Positions 23,210 to 34,715 of a DNA stretch of 64,000 nucleotides are shown one piece after another. The translations under genes were made by a program, and so were the position numbers. Origin of the DNA: Fagopyrum homotropicum (lineage: Eukaryota > Streptophyta > Magnoliopsida > Caryophyllales > Polygonaceae); NCBI GenBank assembly GCA_033239125.1, contig BSWB01000001.1, positions 56,759,501-56,823,500 on the forward strand. Reading direction: 5' to 3'. The number at the start of each line of letters is the position of its first letter. The stretch's first letter is position 1. The notes beneath the pieces were generated by a model. The model made no database searches, was not told the DNA's origin, and saw only the letters and a program-made list of their open reading frames with translations.

Positions 23210-23878
23210 TTGCATAGAAGACTTGGTCATGTAAGCATGCATACAATGAAGAAGTTACTTTCAAAGGATTTGGTACGTGGATTGCCAAGCCTAAACTTCA
23301 AGGTAGATGAACTATGCAAGGCTTGTACACAAGGTAAACAAACAAGAAGTTCATTCAAACCAAATAAGGTTATAAGGTCTTCTCGACCCATTGAACTTTT
23401 ACGTATGGATCTATGTGGTCCTATGCGTGTCAAACCTCCCAAAGGTAAACAATACAACCTTGTCAATGTGGATGATTTTTCTCGTTTTACATGGATCTCA
23501 TTCTTACAGGAAAAGTCTGAAGCCTTGTTTGAGTTTTCAAAATTGTGTAAGGAATTGCAAACTTTGAAGAAACTACCTATCGTTTCGATAAGAAGTGATC
23601 ATGGTAGAGAATTTGATCAACTAAAGTTTGATTTGTTTTGTGCTAAATATGGTATTTCACACAACTTCTCAGCTCCTAGAACTCCTCAACAAAACGGGGT
23701 TGTGGAACGTAAGAACCGCACCCTAGAGGACATGTCTAGGACCATTCTTTTAGAAAATAACTTGCCAAGAAGGTTTTGGGCTAAAGCAGTTAATACTGCT
23801 AACTACATCATGAATAGATGTTTAATCCGCCCTATTTTGAAAAAGACTCCTTACGAACTCTTTAAGGAGAAAACCTAA
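23210..23878 (+). pseudogene. Integrase of E
   Basis: A long open stretch of 222 residues. The HHCC zinc finger is seen as HRRLGH, then MHTMKKLL, then CKACTQGK. The core has the first Asp in LLRMDLCGPM, the second in IRSDHGREF, and the Glu in TPQQNGVVERKNRT. All catalytic residues of a Copia integrase appear to be kept. The frame ends at a TAA (23876) just before the C-terminal region, which resumes at 23902 after a frameshift. Confidence 0.88.
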
Positions 23879-23901
23879 TATTTCATGTTTTAAACCTTTG
23901 G

Positions 23902-24444
23902 ATGTACATGCTTTGCAAAGACAAACTTGGTAAATTTGATGCATGTAGTGACGAAGCAATATTCATTGGATATGCTTCAAAAAGAAAAGCTTATCGTGTT
24001 TATAATAGACGTACCAAAATCGTTGAGAAAAGTATTCATGTTATATTTGTTGAAAGCAATGATGGTACTTTGACTGAAAGTTTTGTAGATCTTAATCTAA
24101 ATCAACATGAAGATCACAATTTTGATGGAGAAGAAGATACTAAAGCTCAGGCAAAGAATATGCAAGAAAAGATTCAAGATACCGGAGAACAATCTCAAGA
24201 TCTTGAAACGCATCTTCAAGACCTTGAAATAGAAAACTACAACGTCAGGACTCTGTTTCAAGGCCTTGAAACTCAACTTCAAGGCCTTGATATAGGATCC
24301 AAGGGCAAAACTCCAACGTTACCTGAATCTAGTGAAGCAAATGAGCCCCAATCCTCAAGATCCTTTCCTTCTTACAAACGAAGAAAGTTTCAACATTCTT
24401 CATACCATCGACCAGATAATGTGATCTCAAATCCAAACGCATGA
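23902..24444 (+). pseudogene. Integrase C-terminus and variable linker of E
   Basis: Starts with the Copia integrase tail (LGKFDACSDEAIFIGYASKRKAYRV.., SIHVIFVES). It then becomes a hydrophilic linker with repeated QDLETHLQDLE / FQGLETQLQGLD peptides. These repeats are the translation of palindrome copies, including the perfect 18-mer GTTTCAAGGCCTTGAAAC at 24255-24272 and TTCAAGGCCTTGA at 24278-24290. A TGA at 24442 ends the frame; the RT domain begins about 110 bp later. Confidence 0.75.
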
Positions 24445-24555
24445 GTTCAAACTCGATCTAGAGTTAACAACCTATGTGCATTCTCAGCGTTCGTGTCTCT
24501 TATTGAGCCCATGAATTATGTTCAAGCTCTTCAAGAACCCGACTGAATCATTGCC

Positions 24556-24933
24556 ATGCAAAATGAACTAAATGAGTTTGAGAGAAACAAAGTTTGGACC
24601 CTCACGTGTAGACCGAAAAACCAATCCGTCATTGGCACAAAATGGGTTTTTCGAAACAAGTTGGATGAAAGTGGAAAGGTCATTCGAAACAAAACACGAC
24701 TTGTAGCTCAAGGCTATAACCAAGAAGAAGGTATTGATTATGAGGAGACTTTTGCTCCGATTGCCAAGTTAGAAGTCATACGTATGCTACTTGCTTTTGC
24801 ATCCTTCATGAGCATAAAGTTATTTCAAATGGATGTAAAATGTGCTTTTCTAAACGACTTCTTAGAAGAAGAAATCTACGTTGGTCAACCTCCTGTTTTT
24901 GAAATGATGAATTTCCGGATCATGCTTTTAAAC
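24556..24933 (+). pseudogene. Reverse transcriptase of E, N-terminal part
   Basis: Copia RT start: MQNELNEFERNKVWTL, then VIGTKWVFRNKLDE, NKTRLVAQGYNQEEGIDYEE, FAPIAKLEVIRMLLAFA and FQMDVKCAFLND with the first catalytic Asp. A frameshift at about 24902 leads to a premature stop; the correct continuation (FPDHAFKLDKALYGLKKA) is in another frame from about 24906. Confidence 0.88.
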
Positions 24934-26039
24934 TAGACAAAGCTCTTTATGGTCTTAAGAAAGCTCATCGAGCTTGTTATGAAAGATTGTCCAAGTATCT
25001 TCTTGAAAATGGTTTTAAAACAGGTTTGATTGATAAAACTTTATTTATGAAAACCAAAGGCAACAATATATTAGTAGTACAAATTTATGTTTATGATGCA
25101 TTATTTGGTGCGACTAACGATTCTCTGTGCAAGGAATTTTCAAATATTATGTGTAGGGAATTCGTAATGAGCTTAATGAGAGAGTTAAATTTCTTTCTTG
25201 GACTTCAAGTTACACAAGCAAAGAAAGGAATATTTCTCAATCAAAGCAAGTATACCAAGGACTTGCTTAAGAAGTATAAAATGGATCAATCCAAGGTAGC
25301 AAAAACTCCTATGACTTCCACACTTTTACTTGATCACGACAAAGACGGTAAAAGTGTTGTACAAAAGGAGTATCGAGGTATGATCGGTTCTTTGTTATAT
25401 CTAACCGCTAGTCGACCTGACATTGTGTTTAGTGTGTGCATATGTGCAAGATTTCAAGCTGATCCTAAAGAGTCACACTTGATAGTTGTGAAAACAATAT
25501 TTCGGTATCTCAATGGCACTACGGATTTAGGGTTGTGGTACCCACGTCAAAGCTCGTTTCACCTCGTTGGCTATTCAGTTGCTGACTTCGCAGGTTATAA
25601 GTTCGATCGAAAGAGTACTTCTGGATGCTGCCAATTCTTATGGTCATCCCTAATCAGTTGTTACTCCAAGAAGCAAAACTCGGTTGCCCCATCCACAGCT
25701 GAGGCAGAATACATAGCTGCGGGAGCTTGTTGTGCACAAATTCTATGGATAGCTCAACAACTTCGTGATCTTAGCTTTGACATAAAAGGTATCCTAATTA
25801 AATGCGACAATACTAGTGCTATTTCGATTACTAATAATCATGTGCGTCATTCAAGAACAAAGCATATCGATGTGAGGTATCACTTTATACGTGATCATGT
25901 TGAGAAAGGTGATGTTTCGATATCTTTTATATCAACTAACTTGAAGCTTGCGAATATATTTACTAAGCCTCTACCTGTAGATCAATTCAATTTTATTAGA
26001 TTAGAGCTTGGTATGTTGAACAAGGAAGCATTAACTTAG
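24906..26039 (+). pseudogene. Reverse transcriptase C-terminus and RNase H of E
   Basis: A 350-residue open frame. The RT active site reads YVYDALFG where the family has YVDDIIFG: the first Asp of the pair is changed to Tyr (GAT to TAT, codon 25092-25094), so the enzyme should be inactive. Downstream are FFLGLQVTQ, YRGMIGSLLYLTASRPDI and KESHLIVVKTIFRYL. RNase H follows with SVADFAGYK, STAEAEYIAA and IKCDNTSAISI, then TKHIDVRYHFIRD and FTKPLP. The frame ends at TAG 26037. It is followed at once by AGGGGGAG, as in Sireviruses. Confidence 0.9.
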
Positions 26040-26046
26040 GGGGAGT
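26038..26046 (+). other. First Sirevirus-style polypurine tract after pol
   Basis: AGGGGGAGT overlaps the pol stop codon. Further tracts are at 38191-38204 and just before the 3' LTR (38308-38319). Multiple polypurine tracts after pol are known in Sireviruses. Confidence 0.7.
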
Positions 26047-26087
26047 AAATCGTTTTACTTCCTCCTTTATCTGCAGCCCACTTGTCA

Positions 26088-26110
26088 ATTTCAAGGGCCG
26101 GCCTTGAAAC
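26088..26110 (+). repeat. E palindrome variant in the 3' region
   Basis: TTTCAAGGGCCGGCCTTGAAA-like interrupted palindrome with outer half-sites; a further ATTCAAG half-site follows. A looser pair is at 26302-26330 (TTTCAAGGGCTTGA, then CAAGATCTTG). Confidence 0.7.
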
Positions 26111-26408
26111 GTAATTCAAGCACCACATTGAAAATCACGGATCTATTTAGGGGTTAATATCTTTTAGATATTTTGATCTCTAAATTATTTTAAAGAAGGA
26201 TTTTTAAAATGATTACAAATTTCCTTATTTTCGGATTCAAAGATTTGGTTTGAAAAAGTTGTTCGGATTTATTAGAAAGAATATAAACCAATTTTCGTTT
26301 TTCAAGGGCTTGATTTTTTCTCAAGATCTTGATAAATCATAAATTGATTTTGCATTCTACCTTTAAAGATCAACCATCTCCCTTCCTTACTTTTTCTTTC
26401 CTTATTCA

Positions 26409-27549
26409 ATGTCTTTACAACATCCAAAACGCCTCACTCCGTCTTTCCAAAACCTATCAATTTCACTCACAAATCCATCCATAGCTCCAAGAAGTAAGAA
26501 AACTGCTTATCGTCTAGCCTCGACATTCAAAAAGGACTCCGCTCACATCTCCTCAGCTACAAAGGATGAAGAATTTCTTGATGATTTGGAGATCTCACCA
26601 AATACTGGGCTTCCAACATCTTGGTTCGTTCACTTTCAAGCTACATGATCTTGGTTGGATGGGTTTCACAATCGTCCCCTCTATATGTGTGATATGGTGG
26701 ACATTGACTTTTTGGAAACTCTTCAGAATCCCTGCATCGCAATGCTTAAAAATTCATCAATCAGGAAGATCATGAACCCGGGAGCTTCTGCATTCCCAAT
26801 ACTCCCAAGATGTTCTATGTAAACCTCGTCGCAAAACAGGAAAATGGGATTCTCGATCTTCCTCGAAACGAATGTTAAAGGTACTCCACTTTCTCTCACT
26901 CCCACTGTTTTATGTGAAATTTTAGGGATTCCTACAAATCTTTCCCTTACACACCCTTCCCGGTCAGACAGTGTTCGCTTGCCAAAAAGAAATTTCTAGT
27001 TCCTAACTCCATATCCCGTCAACTCACTCAGACTTCCCTAACCCTATATGCTAAAATCGTCTTTACCATTTTGGTTAGATGTGTTATCCCTCGCGCTAAT
27101 TCAAGAGTCTCTAGAACTGATTCACCTAATCATGACTGGTTTAGATATTGATGTGTCTAACCTGGTCTTAAATCACATGGTCCATATTGTTAACTCCAAA
27201 CGAGCTACCACATTGCCTTATGGGAACCTTCTGCCCAAAATCTTTGACCATTTTTCTATTGACACATCTACTGTAGATCGACAAATGTCAACTGGAAAAA
27301 TTGATGAGTCTTACTTGGAAAGATTAGGGGTAGAGAAAATACTTACTGGAGTATGGACTTTGAAAGGAAAAGGGTATGCACTAACCCCTCCCCTGCAGGT
27401 CCCACAACTCCTTCTACTTCGGATATGAAGTTAGATGGATGTGAGAAGGAATTAGGGTCTTTGAATCGAGAATTATCTGACTTTCAATTTGACACAATGA
27501 GAAGAATGGATGCAAATCATGAGATTATGTCTATTATGCATGCAAAGAT
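26409..27549 (+). pseudogene. Extra 3' ORF of E (Sirevirus third ORF), first part
   Basis: Broken reading frames after pol. The ATG at 26409 gives a basic Ser/Pro-rich N-terminus (SLTNPSIAPRSKKTAYRLA). After frame changes comes a segment at 27048-27428 with VSNLVLNHMVHIVNSK, ATTLPYGNLLPKIFDHF and YLERLGVEKILTG. This resembles the conserved block of plant retroelement third-ORF / 'putative plant transposon protein' families (recognised by style only). A heptad-like tail (CEKELGSLNRELSDFQFDTM) follows at 27430-27510. Element A interrupts the ORF at 27549; its end resumes at 37748. Function unknown; these ORFs are sometimes called env-like. Confidence 0.6.
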
Positions 27550-28499
27550 TGTAACACCCCAAATTCTCAGATTTCGGGGAGCTACTGGTTAGGACCTCAC
27601 AATGGGTCCCGACCTTAGTTTGACAACAATTTTACTAGGATCTTACAACAACGCACAAAAGTATTAAAAACATTTGAAAACTTTAAACAATATATACATG
27701 AAGGATATGTATCAGCCTAACAAAGCAATTGTACTAAAACGACGCATATGAAGAACATAAGACAACCTCGTCCCCCAACTAAATGAGTGCATGGACCCGG
27801 CTGACCATTCCCTCCGAATCTCTCTACAAGTGCCTTAACCTGCAAGACATCTAGAAAGCGGTATAATACCTTTAGCTAACATTCTATGCATAAGTATAAA
27901 GGAAAAAGCACAAACACACAACATACACAATCAACATGCAACACTCAATCCTTTTATTATCTTTAATTAGGTGATATGTCATTATTAATGATACTTATTT
28001 TGTGACACGACGGATTCCCAAACCTCGCCCCTATCCTCATTTACCAACGAGGAATGGTACTAATGCATCTGACCGTCTACCTGACTGGGCTGGTTGCAAG
28101 GAATCTCCTAGACTCTCGCAAGAGCTAGGCAGATGATGTCACGACCCGTTATCATACACTTGGGTCAATTACATAATATAATAAAGTCGGCCTAATCCGG
28201 TTTCGTTGTTTATCATAACTAACAAACACCACTCATACGCATTACTCATACAAGAAGCCAGCTAAGTAAGTTCGTGGACTTACCGGTCTCCGAAGCGCAA
28301 ACGATCACCACACTCTCAAGTACCCTCGGGATCACACACAACCCCTATTCAAGACAAGGAACATGAATTAAACAATACTCTTGTCAACCAGAAGTTCTTA
28401 GACTTCTAAGCTCAACATCCTCACAAGAACAACATCACTCTAGTCAACTAGTAGTTCTTAGACTTCTAGGCTCAACACCCTCACAAGAACATAAACGCA

Positions 28500-29340
28500 T
28501 AAGATAGATTGACACTTAAAACCTAACACCACTCTTCTAAACTAAACTATACTTATACTCAACTTCGGAAAATCCTAAAACTGGATTAACCCGACAGATC
28601 GTTCTCAACTTTTACCACATGCTCCTATATATATCCATCAACAACATATTCAAAAATCATGTCCAACAAAGGTCAATAACCCCTCCAAATCTATTTCACA
28701 AAACTGCATCACAAGCAGTTTTTCTCATACTTAAAATATATCAGCATAACCTAAAAACTGCATGCGGAACCAACTTTGGAGACTCATATCTCCTAAACTA
28801 TATCTCGGAATATTCTCAAATTTCAGTATGTTACACTATATAATACCCACTACAACATATCCAAAAATCAGCACTAAAGGATGAGTCTAACTTACCCAAA
28901 TCTGGGTCACAAAACTGTATCGACATGCAGTTTTCCACACTTAGGAAATTCAGCAAACACTTAACAAACACCACACTGTCTTAACTTTGAAAAATCATAA
29001 CTCCTAAACCGTCCGCTGGATTTATCCCAAACTTTGATATATTCTACTATAAAATCTTATTTATAATTTATCAAAAATTCAGCAGCAAATAAGATCAAAA
29101 GCCTAATCAAAACCATCTTACAAAACTGGATCACATGTTGTTTTTCTCAACACTCAGCACACTTATAAAAACTGCATGAGGAGTCAACTTTGCAACATCA
29201 TAACTCTCAACCCGTAACTCCGATTCTTCCCAAATTTTAGTATGATCTACTATGTACTACTGACTACAACATATCCAAAATTCAGCAACAAAGAATGAGT
29301 TTAGCATACCTAAATCTGGCGTTGAAGTTGGGTACTCGAC
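28500..29340 (-). repeat. Degenerate ~208-bp tandem repeat inside the A LTR
   Basis: A phrase like CAACATATCCAAAAATCAGC recurs near 28645, 28853, 29058 and 29270, spaced about 208 bp. Each unit also has a CACAAAACTGCATCACA-type segment followed by CAGTTTTTCTCA and a CCAACTTTGNA segment. The copies have diverged. The same array is in the other LTR at about 35660-36500. Confidence 0.75.
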
Positions 29341-30072
29341 ACAGTTTTGAAACTTCAGAAACAGTAAAACGATTTAACTGTTTCTCCTTGCTCGACCTGA
29401 GTGAGTTAAGGACAGATTTTGTAGCATTTATTATCTCATATGTATGGAGGGAAAGGTAACCAAAAGAGGTATGAGTCTTACTCGATTCTAAGGTTCGGAG
29501 GTTGCGGCGTGCTTGACTCCTCCTGTTGGTTTGGTGATTGCTTGCGTGCAGAGAAAGATGCAGCAGGAAGGAGAGGCCTCTAGTTGAGCAAGAAGGGATG
29601 TTGTACATGCTTATCCTGGGGCTACTGGTTGTTCGTTCCAGATGAGGATGCATCAAGAGATCCGCCGGTCTGCTTGGTTAACGAAGAGGAAAGGGAAGGC
29701 TGGACAATTTCTGAGATGAAGACCCATCCTCAGGACACATTCTTTAATCGACAGAAGCGAGGCAAGGACATAAGGCTTACCTCGTCCTTCTTGTTGGCGG
29801 TAGCGATGTAGAAGGGTGTGGGAATAGACAACAACGGAGGAGAGACGGAAAGCCACCCTTGGCTATGGCGGCTCGGGATAGCAACGTGAGAAGAGGGGAG
29901 GAGGAGTGTCGTGAGATCTGCAGCGTATGCCCCGGGCATGTATCTAGACACGAAGTGAAGGAGTGTGACAAATCCGGTACTTAATCAACGAAAGACTCTT
30001 CGAGATCCAGCAGTTACGTTCTGAATGAGAGAGAGAGCGTTCCTCCAGCTTGCTAACTGACGTGGGCAAGGC

Positions 30073-30155
30073 AGTGTTGGGCTGCTGTGAGGCAAAGAAG
30101 TGTTGGGCTGGATGTGAGGCAAAGAAGTGTCAGCTGGACGTGAGGCAAGGTTGGA
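30073..30155 (-). repeat. 24-bp near-repeat, three copies
   Basis: GTGTTGGGCTG..TGTGAGGCAAAGAA-type units in tandem, last copy diverged. The matching array in the other LTR is at about 37243-37325. Confidence 0.7.
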
Positions 30156-30427
30156 TGGAAGCAGTCCAAAGCTAATCCTTACATGAAGAGATGGGCTGAA
30201 CCAAGGGGGAAGAACATGGGCTGAAAGTTTGTCAAAACTTGTCAAAACTCGTCATGGCTTTGTCAAGCCCATGCATGACCGTGTCACAAAGTTGTCGGGC
30301 TTCGTCATGACCTCGTCTCAGCTTTGTCCTGGTCTCGTCTCCGCTTTGTCAAAACTTGCCATGAATTTGTCGTAAGTATCAAGATATATATACTAGGGTT
30401 TTGCAAGATTAGGGTTTGATATTATTT

Positions 30428-30473
30428 TTCTATCATTTTATGTGAGAAAAAGGTCTCACATAAAATGATAGAA
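30428..30473. repeat. 20-bp perfect inverted repeat near the start of the A LTR
   Basis: TTCTATCATTTTATGTGAGA at 30428-30447 is the exact reverse complement of 30454-30473, with a 6-nt loop. The other LTR has the same hairpin at 37598-37643. It lies about 100 bp inside the LTR start. Confidence 0.92.
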
Positions 30474-30573
30474 TTTATGATGACATCGGAAGTTAGGGGA
30501 AATGAAAAGATCAATAGATAAAAAATCCGGTTTGACTCGGAATTAATTGAAAGAAAAAATTCCGGATATTACA

Positions 30574-30620
30574 TCAGCACCCCCTTAAAATAAGTTTCGT
30601 CCCGAAACATAGAATAAGGG
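30574..30620 (-). other. Polypurine tract of A
   Basis: On the minus strand a TTTCGGGACGAAACTT block, then TTAAGGGGGTGCTGA, directly before TGTAATATCC. A second, diverged copy of this block next to an LTR-start-like AATGACCGGG lies at 30725-30790, likely a remnant of another element. Confidence 0.75.
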
Positions 30621-33600
30621 CATCTAATCAAAAGACTTCCCCCAGTAAACTTGTATATCCTAGTCTCACTAAATTTTTAATTTCGTTTTCTAAACTCCTC
30701 TAACCTTATCAAAGCGTAACGGAAAAAAAAACCCGGTCATTACACCAGATCCCCCTCAAAATAAGTTTCGTCCCGAAACTTAGGGTAACACAATCTTGAT
30801 CGGCCTTTAAGGCACCAAATGGGTGTGTTTGATCACTACACAAAAGTCTTGTCGTTTCCACATCTAAGTTCCCCACACATCAAGGTTACCAAAAGAACAC
30901 ATCACTAACCAAACACTCAATCATGAAATAAACAAGTAATCAAACAATATCATACATATAAGGTCAAACTCTAACTCGTCACTCTCGAGGTTACAACTAT
31001 CACTACATAGGTCTTTGAAAGGTTACGTCTCTTACTATCCCCAGTATCTTAGGTAGCCTTATCATCTTTTCATAAAACCAATGAATCTTAAATCTTTTCA
31101 AGTATTTAGATCACAAGCGCTTGCTACCACGTTCTAGAGTGGTTACCGGATATCTTACCGGTATCATCCGGCTTAACTGTGTGATCCTCTAATATGATGA
31201 CCTAACCCGTATCTGGTAGGTATTTCTCCACTGAAATTCTCAAACTCAATTCCCAAACTTAGTCTCCGTGGAAAACTGAAGCTACACTCTCCAATAAGGT
31301 GAGAAATACTAGTCCATCAGTCACTTTTAAACCGCTTTAAAACTTCCAATGATTGCCTTACACAACTCACTTCCAGATCCTTTGATGACCCTACGGAAAA
31401 TGATCTATTCAACTTTCTTCCCTTCGTTATAACCACTTGTTTCCGGCCTTCTGAAAAGGTTCTGACTACATAATCAGGTCCAAGGTCCTGGACATCCACC
31501 AACACTTACCAAGTGCTCAATGCTCTTCGTATCACGACCCACTTGGTCTTTTCTTTTAATACTACTCAGTCATCTTATTCCTCAGGTAAGGAATTGTCAC
31601 GTTTACCCCTTTCAGGTCTAACACTCGAGACAACTAAAACTAAATCTAGTGGTCATCCTCTTTGTTCACTTGGCATTATTATATTATTTATAGATCTATA
31701 ATATATTGTTAGCTCTAACCTAGGCTTCCCACACATTTCCCAAGATCTTAAGTGACATAGAATATGTCCGGAATGACGGTATTAGAGACAAAGTGATCTT
31801 ATATCACAGTTATTTGATCACAAATACTCGATAAATGCTAACACACCGTCAACATTGAACTCTTGTATCCTCCCCTTTTATCGGACTAGTAATATCCCTC
31901 TTACTCAAAACGCAACTAGGCTCTGTTCCGACATAACATTACACATAAAATCTACTCCGAGATTATGTTTTCTTTAAGAACGGTTACTAGGTTGCAAGTA
32001 TGCTCCAGTCGCTTCTCTTTCTTATGTATCTTCGACTCAGGACGGTAGTTATTCACTTTGAGCTTTCTAGTGCAGGCCATGCACAATACTTTTGTTACAT
32101 CATTAATTCTTTCCTAATCCATCCGGAAAACTCACTCTAGAGTATTCCATTAGTATAGAATTCCAAAACTACTTGTCTGGCAACATGTAACAAAGCCATC
32201 ACTCTTCACTCGGATCCATAATAGGGTACCAGTCTCCTTCTATTACCTCTACATGCACATAAGTTTCCGTACAACATTTCCAGTCACTCACATAGCCTAT
32301 CTCACATTTCTTCCAACTAGAATACATTTCACCAACTATCACCATCTTAAACTCGACACGACATCCATCAATACCCTTGAGCTTCTTGCTTTGTGGGTTA
32401 GGATCCACTACGCTTCCGTTGTGCTACTCTGCTTATCCTGTTGTCACTCATTAATCCTAAGGACCTTTTCTGTAAGTATACAATGATTGACCCCAAAACT
32501 CTTAAGTCCAATTACACCATGAGTCTTATACGGATGAAGTACCAAGTACCCTCTTTACTTGCCTTAGGAAAATAAAACAACGATTGAAAAACAACTTTTT
32601 CCGCTTACTTTCTTAATTCTTCTACCACGGATCCAAACTCCCTGACTTGACCGGACTTTGATCTTAACTAGCCAAGAAGTAACCCTTAAAACGTTTCTCT
32701 TTATACCTTTAATTCATCCAAGAAGGTTGTCGTTGCCTAGTTAAGGAAATCCTCTAAGGCGTCGGTAAAGATACTCCATAGATCCACCGTCACAAATATC
32801 TCTTCTTAACAGCACATAACTCGTCAATACCAAACAATACTTGCACATCCTTGGTTGACATCGGTCAGTCTATAATTGACTTATCTCAATTTCATACCTC
32901 TATTGGTATTAAACTTTTGGTGCACATCACCTACTAGATTAATCCTTTTATCCTTCTTTAGTTCGTCTTATCTTTCACTCTTCTGCTTCCTTTGGGACAA
33001 CTCTCTTTCTCAAGTCTCACTGTGCCTTCGCCTGACGTCAAAAGTCGTTCCTAACACTCCACGATAGATGGTAAGCGTTTTGTAGTTCCGATGACTTTTA
33101 ATTACCTCCCAATTGTAGTCCCTTTACAGGGACCGTCTGTGTTGAAGACCTATGTTCTGTTATAAATGGGGGTTACCCTGGACTCTTGAGTCCACCACAC
33201 GATTCTCACAAGCACATGTTCCTTAATCGGCGTTGTTTGTAATATTTCCTTCCAAATCTCTGTTGACTACGTTACAGAGCTTCGATCTTTTCGATACTGG
33301 CGTGGTGATTCCTCTTAGAGTTCTTATCTTTAAAGAAGACAAAACGTCTCCAGGCTTGTAAAGTCTACCTTTCTCTCTTACATTAAGTGTAAGTCTCCAT
33401 TCCGTGTTAATTGTGATCTGTCAAAATTTCCTTAGCTAGTAGGTGAATAGTTTCTCACAACAATCCTTTTATACTTCTTTAGTTCGTTCTACCTTCCACC
33501 CTTCCACCTCTTATGTGTTAACTCCATTTCTCTAGTCCGATTGTGTCATTCATCTGGCATAAATAGTCGTTCCAAGTTTCCATGATAGCTTGCAAGCGTC

Positions 33601-34700
33601 TTTGAAATTCTAATGGTCGTAATGATCATTCACTTGTAGTTCCTTTTGCATGGACCATCTGTGTTGATGGCTTAGGTCCCGTGATAATTCGGGTTACCCT
33701 GGACTCTCGAGTCTAGCAAGGCCGTTCCCCTATACAGATTTCTTCACTGGTGTTGGTGGTAATATCGCCTTCTTGAAACTCCTTTGACCCTGCTACAGGC
33801 TTCCATTCTTTGGATATTGGCGTCGCGGTTTCTTTCAAACTTCTTATATCTCTGAGGAGGTCAAAACCTCCCCAAACTTGTGGGGTCTGCCTTTTCGCTT
33901 TTACACTCAATTGTAGGTCTTCATTCCGTGCACCTTAGATTCTCACACCCGGATTGACACTTTGTCTCTTCTGGTTTCTCATGCCCCTAATGGTCTATGG
34001 GGCATCCGCCTCGATTATAATGTCCTTGATTTCGCAATCTTGGTTGTACTCAATTCTACTTGTCCCGTTCCAATATTGTTATCTCTACTCCGCACACTTG
34101 TAGTCTCTTGCATGGTTCTTCTAATTCCGTCTCTTGGCCTCGTATGCCCGAGTTCCTTGTACGACCTTCTATTCCTTATAACTGAACTGACTCTGGGATT
34201 TCTTCCTCATCTGATTGTGCGTGTGGTAAAAATTATCTTCACAACTTTACTTCCTTGCGCACTTGTTCTTTGGATAATTTGTAAGGATCACCAAGCAGCC
34301 TACCCGTGTATAATACTCAATTCAAGGTCCGATTCCATTGCCTCGTGTTGGAGATTCTTCAAGCTCGGAGTTGATTTATCATGAGGCGATAATAGCTTCG
34401 TGATATCACGACTAAAAGATATAAAATATCCTGTAGGATACTAACAAGCTGATCATACACATGTATATAACATATTATAATAAACATCATAAAAAGTCTA
34501 TAAGCTAACTCCTATCGATCCAAGTTACAGAGATCCACGGAGAGCGATGGTGGTCCGACGTTCTACTAACCCAACAACCCGACTATGCGTGCGTGTAAAA
34601 TCATAAATCCGTTTAGAAAATTTAGACCCCTTTCGGGTTCTAGTTATTTTATACATTCGGTCTTTCAGAAGATTTCAAGTGCCATTGTTGCCAACCTAGG
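30621..34700 (-). pseudogene. Internal region of A, no recognisable gag-pol
   Basis: 4.1 kb between polypurine tract and primer site. Short open stretches exist on the minus strand (for example 31505-31317 with LGPDYVVRTFSEGRKQVVI, and 33910-33713), but I recognise no gag, protease, RT, RNase H or integrase motif in any frame. It holds a diverged tandem duplication of about 520 bp (32941-33460 and 33461-33980). Either pol is decayed beyond eye recognition or the element was always non-autonomous. Confidence 0.5.
32941..33980 (-). repeat. Tandem duplication, ~520-bp unit x2, inside A
   Basis: Matching landmarks recur at constant spacing: AATCCTTTTA at 32941 and 33462; GGGTTACCCTGGACTC at 33171 and 33691; the CTTCATTCCGTG-like end near 33400 and 33920. 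The copies have diverged clearly. Confidence 0.75.
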
Positions 34701-34712
34701 GCTCTGATACCA
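34701..34712 (-). other. Primer-binding site of A
   Basis: GCTCTGATACCA on the plus strand, that is TGGTATCAGAGC on the minus strand, three bases from the LTR end at 34716. Confidence 0.92.
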
Positions 34713-34715
34713 TAT

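Larger units (their letters stand above)
27550..30573 (-). mobile_element. 3' LTR of A (3024 bp)
   Basis: On the minus strand TGTAATATCCGG to GGGGTGTTACA. It contains, from right to left, a 20-bp hairpin (30428-30473), a TTGTC/TCGTC-rich array (30220-30375), a 24-bp near-repeat in three copies (30073-30155), a tandem array of about 208 bp x4 (about 28500-29340), the GTAAGT/ACTTAC hairpin (28266-28283) and the CCTAGACTCT/AGAGCTAGG stem-loop (28107-28129). Small reading frames such as 28619-28843 and 29282-29656 lie in the LTR and are not genes. Confidence 0.9.
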
